NCBI RefSeq assembly: GCF_963583255.1
Contig: NC_084803.1
Location: forward strand, 28,804,428 to 28,868,427
DNA length: 64,000 nt
Source: Pyrus communis
Taxonomy: Eukaryota > Streptophyta > Magnoliopsida > Rosales > Rosaceae
Direction of reading: 5' to 3'
Below are positions 11,580 to 21,500 of this stretch, one piece after another (the first letter of the stretch is position 1; the number at the start of each line of letters is the position of its first letter). Position numbers and translations under genes: made by a program. The notes under the pieces are model-generated. The model was not told the origin of the DNA, made no database searches, and saw only the letters and a list, made by a program, of their open reading frames with translations.

Positions 11580-12560
11580 AATCTCAAAACAAAAACACTT
11601 AAACATTCTCTCCCCCACACTTATTTTCTTTCATAATGTAACTCAAAAGGAATTCAATTAAGTCATGCTCACTATCTTTTAAGAACAAGGGTAAGGACGG
11701 TCATATTCTAGGTTAGGTGAAGATAAAGTGGGTAAACAAAGAACATGGGTTAACATGGCTCAACGGGGGTAAAACTTACAACATATACGAAATATGGGAA
11801 GCGAGGCTATTTGGCTATGGTGGCAACTACACAACTTCATCTTGATATATGTTATGCAAATCAATAACATGCTTTGAATGAAATGGGCATGAGTTCTAGC
11901 ATTTGGAACTATATGATGAAACGCCTTCTAAGTAGTAACCAAGCAAAGAATAATGAGATCATGCAACGATTTTAGAAAACAAGAAATCACAGATTATACT
12001 CTCCAAAGAACGTTATAGGCTCAAGTCTCTCAGGGTTGTAGTGTTTGTTTGAGTTCCTTCCTTCAAGCATGTTACAAAAACGAATTTTTTTTTTTTCTTT
12101 TATGATTGCATGTGAAGTCATACATTATAACCATAACCAAGCATATACCAAGAGTAAATCAAACTTTTCTCTATGTTAATAACTCTTTCTAACCGTCATG
12201 CAATTATAAACCAAATCCTTATCATTGTGTTGGAAGGTTCCCTAAGACACAAACACACACACAAAAACAACTTTAAAACAACTCTTTTTGGGTTTTTCAA
12301 AACAATTTTTTCAAATTTTTATGGGATTTTCGAATTTTTAAGACAAAACACACTAAAACAGTTTTAAAACAGTGAGAAACAACATGTGAAGTGATAGGCG
12401 ATAAAATCCAACGAATTTGCATCAAATATACTTAGTTACCCCCCCCACACTTAAATCAAACATTGTCCTCAATGTTTTAAGCATAGATTCACACAAAGCA
12501 TAAGTAAATACACAAAAAGCACTTAAACATACTAAACATGGCATAATGTAATTAACAAAG
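10774..12560 (-). mobile_element. 3' internal region of element B with three polypurine-tract cores
   Basis: Non-coding. The tract next to the LTR has the core AAGTGTGGGGG (minus) at 10778-10788. Two further copies of the same core lie at 11612-11622 and 12442-12452, about 830 bases apart each. A pure poly-T run of about 50 (11529-11578) lies between the first two. The block from about 11890 to 12560 is nearly identical in the A copies and D. Short frames at 11152-11373 and 12173-12367 are not supported. Confidence 0.8.
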
Positions 12561-13892
12561 AGAAGAGTTTAGAGACGCAAATCTGGTTATAGAGTGTAAA
12601 TTCCATCTTCTCCTTGGTAATTGCATTGAGGCTTTTGATCTTTGTGATTCCACAGGCTTACTCTTGAACTGGTTTCTGCCCATCGTTGATATTCCTTTGT
12701 GCTACTTCTTGAACTGGGCAGCAGGATGGTTCATTTGGTCTCCCCCGAAGGTCTGAGCTTATCCTTTGGTCTGTTTCTTTGTTCAATCTTTCCAATTCGT
12801 ATTGAAAAGGGTTGGAGGATAACTCAGCCTATGTTTGTCTCCACATGCTTCAATGTATCATTTTCACTTGCCTTACTCGCTCCCCTTTGCAGAAGTGGTC
12901 CCTTCTCCGGTAGTGTATCAACCGTTGAAGATGACTACTCGAGAGCAACGCTAGGTAAGCAATCAGGAATAGATTCCAGGCAGTTGGCTCCAGATCGGAA
13001 GATTGATTCCAAGTGCCGGCTGATTGCTTCTTTTACTTTGCCATGCGAGTAAGAACAAGGACAAAGAAAAAGACAGGGAAAGAGCATGATATGAGATACT
13101 TTTGCTTTTGACCTTGATGATATGAGATATCTTTGCTTTGAAGAAGCGGTGAATGAATCAGCACATGCTTCAATCCGCCGTTTCCTCCTGGGTCATATGT
13201 ACTCCAGGCATCTGGTATCATCTTTGGGGAAGAAGAAAGAATTGAGTATTTTGAAAGGCTTTGCTGGGAGTGCGCCCTCAGAGGTGAGGGAGAGTTGGGC
13301 ATTTTCTTCAGGTTTGCCCTGCCATAAAAGACGAAGGTCGACATATATAGAGATAATATCAAGTGGTGGTACTTTTTACCCTTGTCGACAAACGTTTTGA
13401 TCCCGCAAATCCGGCTTTTTGAAATAGTGGCGCCTCTTCGATCTTTGAATACGCCTCTTCGATTTCTGAGCAGGCGCCCCTTCGATATCTGAACGACGCC
13501 CCTTCTCTTTCTGAACGACACGTGGTAGTGCAGATGCGGCTCCTTTTGACAAAGCTGCACGCGTTTTCTGAAAAGCAGAGAAAGCGTCGCCGAACTTTGC
13601 GCTTGTCGGCTAAAGACGTGTAGTTGTGATGATGGCCTCCACGTGTTTTCAGCTTTGTCAGAAATCTTTTGACAAAGTTGAACGCGTTTTCTGAAAAGCC
13701 GAGGGAGCGTCGCCTAACTTACGCCGGAAAATCCGGCTCTTTGAATCGGTGGACGTGTTGCCTTGGCTTTTTATAGAGCTATCAATCACCCCAACACACA
13801 CACTCTGAAGATTTCCCATTCTTGAAAATCGACTCTGGCCCTTCGAAATTTAACTCCATCCACCCCTTCTCTTTGAACACTTTTGAAAGAAA
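12561..13892 (+). promoter_or_regulatory. Upstream region of the antisense gene in element B
   Basis: This block is richer in G+C than its surroundings and is shared by A (two copies) and D. Near the gene it holds four degenerate units of the type CGCCTCTTCGATTTCTGA (13430-13520), G-boxes CACGTG at 13519-13524 and 13640-13645, and two copies of a block of about 60 bp that starts with a W-box (TTTTGACAAAG) at 13544 and 13667. A TATA-like TTTTTATAG lies at 13768-13776, about 120 bases before the start codon. G-boxes bind bZIP/bHLH factors and W-boxes bind WRKY factors, so stress or hormone control is a reasonable inference. Reading frames in the distal half are not consistently preserved. Confidence 0.6.
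13768..13776 (+). promoter_or_regulatory. TATA-like box of the antisense gene (B)
   Basis: TTTTTATAG lies in the block CTTGGCTTTTTATAGAGC. Element D has the same bases (50969-50977). Both A copies read TTCTTATTG at the same place (about 20967 and 25662), so their box looks lost. Confidence 0.55.
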
Positions 13893-14564
13893 ATGGCAAA
13901 CTCATCGAACCTTAGCTTAGATTTGAGTCTCAGCAGCGATCCGGTTGCGCCCCGTCAAGGTAATGTATGGCGCCCTTCTTTTTTATCTTCTAACGGTCCT
14001 CTTTCAGGTGAAGACTCTGTGATGCAGGATGCCACAACAGCTACAATAGTAGCTAAGAACCTCCTCACTCCAAAGGATAGTAGGCTGCTGTCAGGACGGT
14101 CCGATGAGTTGGCCGTTCAAGAGTCCCTCGCACTTAGTGTTCAGTGTGCGAGCTCTGTGTCCAACATGGGCCTACGCCTGCTTGCTCGGTCCCGCCAAGT
14201 GGAATCGTTGATGGCAGAGGTGGAAAGTCTTAAGCAGGAAATCAAACAGCTTAAGTACGAGAATAGAAGTTTGCATGTGCTTGCAAATAACTATTCGGCG
14301 GGCATGAAGAGGAAGCTTGATGAGCTGCAAGAATCTGAGGGTCGAATTCACAATGACCGCCAAAGGCTTGCGTCTTATCTCCAGAGGCACCTTTTTCCTG
14401 GGTCATCCAGCGCTTGGCCAAGTATTGAGGCCTGGAATGCTCTAGCTCCGATGCCTCCCGCTCTGATGGCTTCCGCTCCGATGCCTCCCGCTTCTATGCC
14501 TCCCGCTTCTGCACCTTCTGCTTCTGCTCCTCGTAGTGGGGCTTCACGCAAACAACCTTTGTGA
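13893..14564 (+). CDS. Antisense coiled-coil protein with EAR-like motif (copy 1, element B)
   Basis: The ORF has 223 codons, on the strand opposite to the retroelement genes. ATG 13893 is the first start after the TATA-like box and is preceded by an A-rich GAAAGAAA. Visible parts: residues 7-13 LSLDLSL, which fits the plant EAR repression motif LxLxL; a central coiled coil at about 100-150 with hydrophobic heptads (VESLMAEVESLKQEI); a basic stretch GMKRKLDEL; a conserved QRHLFPGSSSAWPS block; and a tail of short Pro/Ala/Ser/Met repeats ending in KQPL. There is no basic DNA-binding region of bZIP type and no catalytic motif. Against copy 3, about 26 codons differ silently and 13 by replacement (counted by eye), which points to selection on the protein. 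It converges on the sense ORF, 90 bases apart. I recall similar ORFs near retroelements in other dicots, but function is unknown; binding TOPLESS-type corepressors is only an inference. Confidence 0.75.
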   Translation: MANSSNLSLDLSLSSDPVAPRQGNVWRPSFLSSNGPLSGEDSVMQDATTATIVAKNLLTPKDSRLLSGRSDELAVQESLALSVQCASSVSNMGLRLLARSRQVESLMAEVESLKQEIKQLKYENRSLHVLANNYSAGMKRKLDELQESEGRIHNDRQRLASYLQRHLFPGSSSAWPSIEAWNALAPMPPALMASAPMPPASMPPASAPSASAPRSGASRKQPL

Positions 14565-14654
14565 AGCTCCACCTTTCTCCATGTTTAGTATCTTTTTTTT
14601 TTTATTTTTTTTATTTTTTTATTTTTTATTTTTTTTTTATTAACATAAATAAAA
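14565..14654. other. Convergent 3' ends with T/A-rich spacer (B)
   Basis: Ninety bases separate the stop of the antisense gene from the stop of the sense ORF. Most of it is a T-rich tract (about 14592-14640) broken by single A residues. It must hold the 3' ends, or the start of the 3' untranslated parts, of both transcripts, so overlapping antisense tails are likely. Confidence 0.6.
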
Positions 14655-15776
14655 TCAAACGGCATGGATTTGGTCCTTGAATGGAAGGTGATACTTGAAG
14701 TGAACCGGCATTGGTTTGAATTCTAATGTAGGTGCCTGATTCAAAAAAATTAGCAAGTTAGTATAAAATCTAATGGAATTTGGAAAAAAATACTTACTTG
14801 TTTTGTCCGACAAGAACTCAATGACAAACACCACTCCTTTGAAAGTTTCAGGGATATTGGACTTGGCCAGATTGCAAGTGATGATTATTACTTGTCCAAT
14901 GTCATCAAATTTAACTTCTTTGGATTTTGTGGTTTCAAGAACGTCCTCTTTGATGGATTCATGACATTCCCTACTTGTCACCTTTGGAAGGGCTTCCAAG
15001 ATGTCTTTTTCACATTCTTCTTCCTTGGAAGTCATGAATCTGCAAGGAATAGGGTTAAAAATAATGAAATTTGGAACAACCATACCTGTATTAGATGGCA
15101 TAGGAGCAATAGGAGCCTCCGGTAAAGGTGTTTCCACCCTTTCCGTGGGTTGGGTGTATTCCTCTTCCTTGTGATTTGATTTTGATGGTTGAGGGTCCGT
15201 TCCAACCTCCTTGTCACTTCTCAACATGATTTCCTTGGCAGTTTCAAATTCTCCCTTCTGATTTGCAATGGTTGAACTAGGGAGTTCGCCTTGGTCGCAA
15301 AATTGTCCTTCGAACTCCGCTATCTGCCCAATTTGCTTTTCCAGAGTAGTAAGTAATTGAAAAATCGTATCATTATCATTTGAATTACCTACATTACTTT
15401 GGGCAGGTTGTGGTGGCTGCATAGGCGTTGAATAGAACTCCTCATACGGCTGCCAATATCCTTCTTGTTGAGCCTCATTGTCTTGATTTTGTAAGCCCTG
15501 CATCAAACAAATTAATTCATCAAGCTTTTGGTTATAATTTATTGACGAACTTAAATTTGGTTGGGCATATTGAATATGAGGTTGTGGTGGCTGCCAATAT
15601 CCTCCTTGTTGAGCATTTTGAGGTTCCCACCACGTAGAGTTTGAATGATCACTCCAATCTGAACTGTAAGTATTGGAAAACACGTTATTCCTTGATTGAA
15701 GATCAAATATATCAACTCTTTGCATTTGGGACCTTTCCATGAGCTGTGACAAAAGAGAAGCGTTATCAAGTGCCAT
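14655..15776 (-). CDS. Gag-derived fusion protein of element B
   Basis: This is an intact sense-strand ORF of 373 codons, starting about 110 bases after the primer-binding site. It matches only parts of the A polyprotein: the segment after the zinc knuckle (SNTYSSDWSDHSNSTWWEP, KQIGQIAEFEGQF, LPSSTIANQKGEFETAKEI), then a linker and the short segment before RT (APTLEFKPMPVHFKYHLPF). It lacks the gag capsid domain, CCHC knuckle, protease and RT. A YWQPYEEFYSTPMQPPQP-like unit recurs within it. Element D carries a diverged, longer but collinear ORF with the same end (HAV), so the reading frame has outlived the loss of pol. Possible roles are RNA binding, packaging or interaction with an autonomous Gag; none is shown. 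Confidence 0.7.
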   Translation of the reverse strand: MALDNASLLSQLMERSQMQRVDIFDLQSRNNVFSNTYSSDWSDHSNSTWWEPQNAQQGGYWQPPQPHIQYAQPNLSSSINYNQKLDELICLMQGLQNQDNEAQQEGYWQPYEEFYSTPMQPPQPAQSNVGNSNDNDTIFQLLTTLEKQIGQIAEFEGQFCDQGELPSSTIANQKGEFETAKEIMLRSDKEVGTDPQPSKSNHKEEEYTQPTERVETPLPEAPIAPMPSNTGMVVPNFIIFNPIPCRFMTSKEEECEKDILEALPKVTSRECHESIKEDVLETTKSKEVKFDDIGQVIIITCNLAKSNIPETFKGVVFVIEFLSDKTSKYFFPNSIRFYTNLLIFLNQAPTLEFKPMPVHFKYHLPFKDQIHAV

Positions 15777-15865
15777 GTTGTTCTTCTCTAGTACTTGAAT
15801 TCAACAAACAAAACACAATTCAAAAACTAAAACTAAAATACATAACAGAAACGAACAATCCAAGA

Positions 15866-15901
15866 GATTAGCAAATTTGCTAATCCACGGCAACGGCGCC
15901 A
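15866..15901 (-). other. Primer-binding site (tRNA-Asp) with adjoining palindrome, element B
   Basis: The minus strand reads TGGCGCCGTTGCCGTGGA at 15884-15901. It is complementary to the 3' end of plant tRNA-Asp(GUC) with one mismatch (an A where A, C and D have C on the plus strand). The LTR begins 5 bases away at 15907. A perfect 20-bp palindrome, GATTAGCAAA plus TTTGCTAATC, spans 15866-15885 and abuts the site. Confidence 0.88.
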
Positions 15902-15906
15902 AAATT

Positions 15907-18526
15907 TGGTGCGAGATTTATACGCACACAAATTAAACCCTCTTTTTGACAATTGTAGTATAAGTATAAGTAGGGATCGTTCTGGACCGGGGATTAGGAG
16001 GGATTGTTAATCACTTGGATTTGACTTAAAAACGTAAAAACATAATATAAAACACTAAACTAGACTCAAAGAATGTAAAACTAAAAATAAGAAAGATTAA
16101 GACTAAGACTTTAAACGAAATATGGGGGGATTGATTTTGGACGAATTTAAACTAAAATGGATAGATTGTAAAGAAAACAAATTGTAAATATGAAATTGAC
16201 GGAAATGAATGGATGGTATGGCTAGCTAAGGGGTTCTTCTCCACACATGTTACACTTGCATAATAAAAAGATTTCCAATTGCATTTCAATAAATTATGAA
16301 ACTCATCACCCCGGGTTAATTAGGTCCGCTTAAATTAACCGTCAAGTTTTCCTTAAGTTAATGAATTGGATGATTGCATACGACAACCCAAAGCATTCCC
16401 CACAAGTTCCCTACATGAATTGCATAATAGAGATACAAGCAAGAATCATTAAGTTCTTTGAAAACTATAAGTGTTGACGAGGCATTCGTTACTATGGAAT
16501 ACGCATGAAACTTATGCCAAGAATTCGTTTAACGCGATTGTTTATAAGCAACCTCCACTACTTGTGAATATAAGTTCATAACGCGATTAGAGTTTATATT
16601 CTAGCGTCATATTCATGAATGAAAATTAAGCGTGCACTCTCAATAAACATACATAAATAGGTTATCAATCAAATAGTTAAACAAATTGAATTCACAACTT
16701 ATGAAACGCAATTAGAAGTAATCAAATCAAAATGCAAGCATAAACATTTATTTCGAATCACCCCCTAGCTAAAGGGGGTTTAGTTCCTCATAACTTTGAA
16801 ATCAAAGAAACACCTAAACATTCCAACAACTCAAACTGAATTGTATGAACGTTTAGGCACTCTTCTCTTCCATTACAAAACAAAGAAAATTGAATTTAAA
16901 CATTGAAATCAAAGAAACACCTAAACATTCCAACAACTCAAACTTGAATTGTATGAACGTTTAGGCACTCTTCTCTTCTTCGTTGTTGTAGCACAAGGTC
17001 TAAGGTGAGCTTTGGGGATTATGTGAAGTGTTTTGGAGGGATGGGAAGTGGTTGGATAGGTGTTTGGATTAGTAGGGAGGGGGGACTCACGGCTAAGGAA
17101 AGAATGGAAGTGTTTGAGGGGTGTTGTGTTGTGAATGAGATGTTTTGAATGATGGGAATGCAAGGGTATTTATAGGAGGAGTGGAGATGTATATGGCTAT
17201 TTGTTTAAGGTGTTTGTGTGGAGGAATGATGGAGAATTGCATGTGGAATGGCTGCAATGATGAAGAATGAAAGCTGGAAAATAAAAGGGAAAGCTGGAAA
17301 TCTGAAAATGCAAATGGGAATCCTGAAATGCAAAGGTGGCCACGATTTTGATTGTGTTTTGTGTTGGAAATGCATGTGAATGCATGTGAATGTTGTTTGT
17401 GTGAAGTGTGTGTGGGTTAAAGAGTGAATGGTGGTGTAATGATGAAGTGTGATGGCTGAAAATATCAAGGGAAATGCATGTGATTGCATGGCAAAGAATT
17501 GATTATGGATGCATGTGTTGAATGATTTCTTGGTGAGGGATGTGGAGTGGTTGAATGTGGTGCAATGATAATGTTTTGTGGCTGAATTGGTGGTGGAATT
17601 ATGATGGGAGTGCATATGATTAAAGAGTGGGAGTGCATGTGGGTGAATGTGAAGGGAATGCATGTGTTGATGACTAGGTTAGTGGGTGGAAATCTGAAAA
17701 TGGCATAAGGGAATGGGAGCTCACGGTTTTGAGTTGTTTGTTTGTGTGAAGTGTGTGTGAATGCATGTGAAGATGCTAATAAATAATGCATGTAGGGTTA
17801 GGAAATAAAATCATAACTTAAAGGGAGATGATTAAAGGGTGTTGAAAGGTTTGAAATGCATGTGTTGAATTGGTGGTTGAATGATGAAAGAATAAGTGAA
17901 TGATTATGATAAGTGATAAGTGAATGATTATGATAAGTGTATGATATGTTAAGTGATAAATGAATGATATGTTAAGTGATAAATGAATGATATGTGGTGA
18001 TAAATGAATGATATGTGGTGAGTGATAAGTGAATGGAAGTGATAAGTGATAAGTGAATGGAAGTGATAAGTGATAAGTGAATGGAAGTGATAAGTGATAA
18101 GTGAATGGAAGTGATAAGTGAATGATATGATAAATGAATGCTTTAAGTGTTTAAAATAGGGAACAAAGCCCTTCCTTGCATGGCAAGGAAGGGAGACACA
18201 AGGAAACACACGACAATGTCCTAAGGTTGCAAGGAATGTTGTTTTTGTGTTCTAAAATGCGTAGGAGTCTTCAATGATGCTTAAACATGAGGTCTTTTAG
18301 GATTTAACTTTCCTACTTCAAGTCTTTAATTTCGTCCATCCTCTTGGCTCCAAGCATATGATATCCATTCCAATCTCTAATTTGCTCCAAAAGGCATCCT
18401 TTTGCATACCTTGCCCTTAGAACCTGAAAACACACAAAAGAAGCATAAAGGACTAAAATAACTAGAGAAACATAACGTAAATGCACGAGAACAAGCCATT
18501 TAAGTCGCATGAATATGCTCCTATCA
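15907..18526 (-). repeat. 5' LTR of element B (2,620 bp)
   Basis: It matches the 3' LTR 8054-10773 nearly base for base. Two losses account for the length difference: about 90 bases between short AAAACTAAA repeats (junction near 16085) and about 10 bases near 16590. A single substitution is seen near 17344. The promoter TATA-like box is at 17167-17175 and the leader hairpins at 16813-16857 and 16920-16965. This LTR drives the sense ORF 15776-14655. From 16937 on it is part of the tandem duplication. Confidence 0.9.
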
Positions 18527-21500
18527 CTCATACCAAGTTCAAACTCCACAAATTGAAACACATAACACTCAAGATAGAAGTCAAGGGTTGTAACGGGGCT
18601 TGGGGTATGTGGATAACAAAGAAGGGATATGGAAAACAAAGGTTCTTAAAGAAATAGTGAGCAAAGCATTTGAATCAACTTAGAATTCACTTTTGAATGA
18701 AAACTCAACTTTTGAACAAAAAGGGAGAATTTAGACAATTTACGCCCAGAATTGGTGTTTTGGAACCTTTCTTCAATCACTTATTCTTTTCTTTTTTTTT
18801 TTTTTTTTGAATCTCAAAACATAAACACTTAAACATTCTCTCCCCCACATTTATTTTCTTTCATAATGTAACTCAAAAGGAATTCAATTAGGTCATGCTC
18901 ACTATCTTTTAAGAACAAGGGTGGGGATTGTCCTAAACTAGGCTAGGTGAGGAAAAAGTGGGTTAACAAAGAACATGGGCTAACACGGCTCAACGGGGGT
19001 ACAACTTACAACATATACGAAATATGGGAAGTGAGGCTATTTGGCTATGGTGGCAACTACACAACTTCATCTTGATATATGTTATGCAAATCAATAACAT
19101 GCTTTGAATGAAATGGGCATGAGTTCTAGCATTTGGAACTATATGATGAAACGCCTTCTAAGTAGTAACCAAGCAAAGAATAATGAGATCATGCAACGAT
19201 TTTAGAAAACAAGAAATCACAGATTATACTCTCCAAAGAACGTTATAGGCTCAAGTCTCTCAGGGTTGTAGCGTTTGTTTGAGTTCCTTCCTTCAAGCAT
19301 GTTACATAACTAATTTTTTTTTCTTTTATGATTGCATGTGAAGTCATACATTATAACCATAACCAAGCATATACCAATAGTAAATCAAACTTTTCTCTAT
19401 GTTTATAACTCTTTCTAACCGTCATGCAATTATAAACCAAATCCTTAACATTGTGTTGGAAGGTATCCTAAGACACAAACTCACAAAAACGACTCAAAAC
19501 ACTCTTTTTAGGCTTTTCAAAACAATTTTTCAAATTTTTATGTGCTTTTCGGAGTTATAAAACAACACACACTAAAATAGTTTTAAAACAGTGAGAAACA
19601 ACATGTGAAGTGATAGGTGATAAAATCCAACGAATTTGCATCAAATATACTTAGTTACCCCCCCCACACTTAAATCAAACATTGTCCTCAATGTTTTAAG
19701 CATAGATTCACACAAAGCATAAGTAAATACACAAAAAGCACTTAAACATACTAAACATGGCATAATGTAATTAACAAAGAGAAGAGTTTAGAGACGCAAA
19801 TCTGGTTATAGAGTGTAAATTCCATCTTCTCCTTGGTAATTGCATTGAGGCTTTGATCTTTGTGATTCCACAGGCTTACTCTTGAACTGGTTTCCGCCCA
19901 TCGTTGATTTTCCTTTGTGCTACTTCTTGAACTGGGCAGCATGATGGTTCATTTGGTCTCCCCCGAAGGTCTGAGCTTACCCCTTTGGTCTGTTTCTTTG
20001 TTCAATCTTTCCAATTCGTATTGAAAAGGGTTGGAGGATAACTCAGCCTATGTTTGTCTCCACATGCTTCAATGTATCATTTTCACTTGCCTTACTCGCT
20101 CCCCTTTGCAGAAGTGGTCCCTTCTCCGGAAGTGTATCAACCGTTGAAGATGACTACTCGAGAGCAACGCTAGGTAAGCAATCAGGAATAGATTCCAGGC
20201 AGTTGGCTCCAGATCGGAAGACTGACTCCAAGTGCCGGCTGATTACTTCTTTTACTTTGCCATGCGAGTAAGAACAAGGACAAAGAAAAAGACAGGGAAA
20301 GAGCATGATATGAGATACTTTTGCTTTTGACCTTGATGATATGAGATACCTTTGCTTTTGAAGAAGCGGTGAATGAATCAGCACATGTATTTGTTGTGCT
20401 GCTTCCTCCTGGGTCATCTGTACTCCAGGCATCTGGTATCATCTTTGGGGAAGAAGAAAGAATTGAGTATTTCGAAAGGCTTTGCTGGGAGTGCGCCCTC
20501 AGAGGTGAGAGAGAGTTGGGCATTTTCTTCAGGTTTACCCTGCCATAAAAGACGAAGGTCGACATATATAGAGATAATATCAAGTGGTGGTACTTTTTAC
20601 CTTTGTCGACAAACGTTTTGATCCCGCAAATCCGGCTTTTTGAAATAATGGCGCCTCTTCGATCTCTGAACACGCCTCTTCGATTTCTGAGCAGGCGCCC
20701 CTTCGCTTGCTGAACGACACGTGGTAGTGCAGATGCGGCTCCTTTTGACAAAGCTGCACGCGTCTTCTGAAAAGCTGAGAAAGTGTCGCCGAACTTTGCG
20801 CTTGTCGGCTAAAGATGTGTAGTTGCGATGATGGCCTCCACGTGTTGTCTGAAAAGAAGAACTCTTTTGACAAAGTTGAACACGTCTTCTGAAAAGCTGA
20901 GAAAGCGTCGCCTAAATTACGCCGGAAATTCCGGCTTTTTGAATCGGTGGACGCGTCGCCTTGGCTTCTTATTGAGGTATCGATCACCGCCACAAACACA
21001 CTCTGAAGATTTCCCATTCTTGAAAATCGACTCCGGCCCTTTGAAATTTAACTCCATCCCTTCTCTTTGAACACTTTTGAAAAAAATGGCAAACTCATCG
21101 AACCTTAGCTTGGAATTGAGCCTTAGCAGTGATACGGGCGCGCCGCGTCAAGGTAACGTATGGCGTCCTTCTTTCTTTTCTTCTAACGGTCCTCTTTCAG
21201 GTGAAGACTCTGTGATGCAGGACGCCACAACAGCTACAATAGTAGCTAGGAACCTCCTCACACCAAAAGATAGTAGGCTGCTGTCAGGACGGTTCGATGA
21301 GTTGGCCGTTCAAGAGTCCCTCGCACTTAGTGTTCAGTGTGCGAGTTCTGTGTCCAACATGGGCCAACGCCTGCTTGCCCGCTCCCGTCAGGTGGAATCA
21401 TTGATGGCAGAGGTGGAAAGTCTCAAGCAGGAGATCCAGCAGCTGAAGTATGAGAATAGAAGTTTGCATGTGCTTGCAAATAACTATTCGTCGGGCATGA

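Larger units (their letters stand above)
8054..18526 (-). mobile_element. Element B: complete non-autonomous LTR element with a sense gag-like gene and an antisense gene
   Basis: This is a full insertion of 10,473 bp on the minus strand: 5' LTR 15907-18526, primer-binding site 15884-15901, sense ORF 15776-14655, antisense ORF 13893-14564, 3' internal region, polypurine tract and 3' LTR 8054-10773. A perfect 5-bp duplication CTCAT lies at 8049-8053 and 18527-18531. No protease, RT, RNase H or integrase is present, so it must use enzymes in trans. Apart from two deletions totalling about 100 bases in the 5' LTR, the LTRs look almost identical by eye, so the insertion is recent. Host site: 3' internal region of element A. 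Confidence 0.92.

Noticed and set aside
13893..14564. Antisense protein as a bZIP transcription factor
   Set aside because: A heptad region exists, but no basic N-x7-R/K DNA-binding segment precedes it.
20050..20271. Plus-strand 73-codon ORF shared by all four cassettes
   Set aside because: The surrounding non-coding bases and the opposite strand are just as conserved, so the frame gives no independent support; there is no known domain.
20182..20751. Minus-strand ORFs of 189 and 145 codons in the cassette upstream region (also 24877, 20580, 25275)
   Set aside because: The frames differ in B (13033-13560) and D (50372-50761), and they overlap the promoter repeats; they look like chance openings in a G+C-richer block.
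21077..21085. A start three codons upstream of ATG 21086 (likewise 25772 and 51080)
   Set aside because: The upstream codon is TTG; the ATG matches the start in element B and is the first ATG after the presumed cap site.
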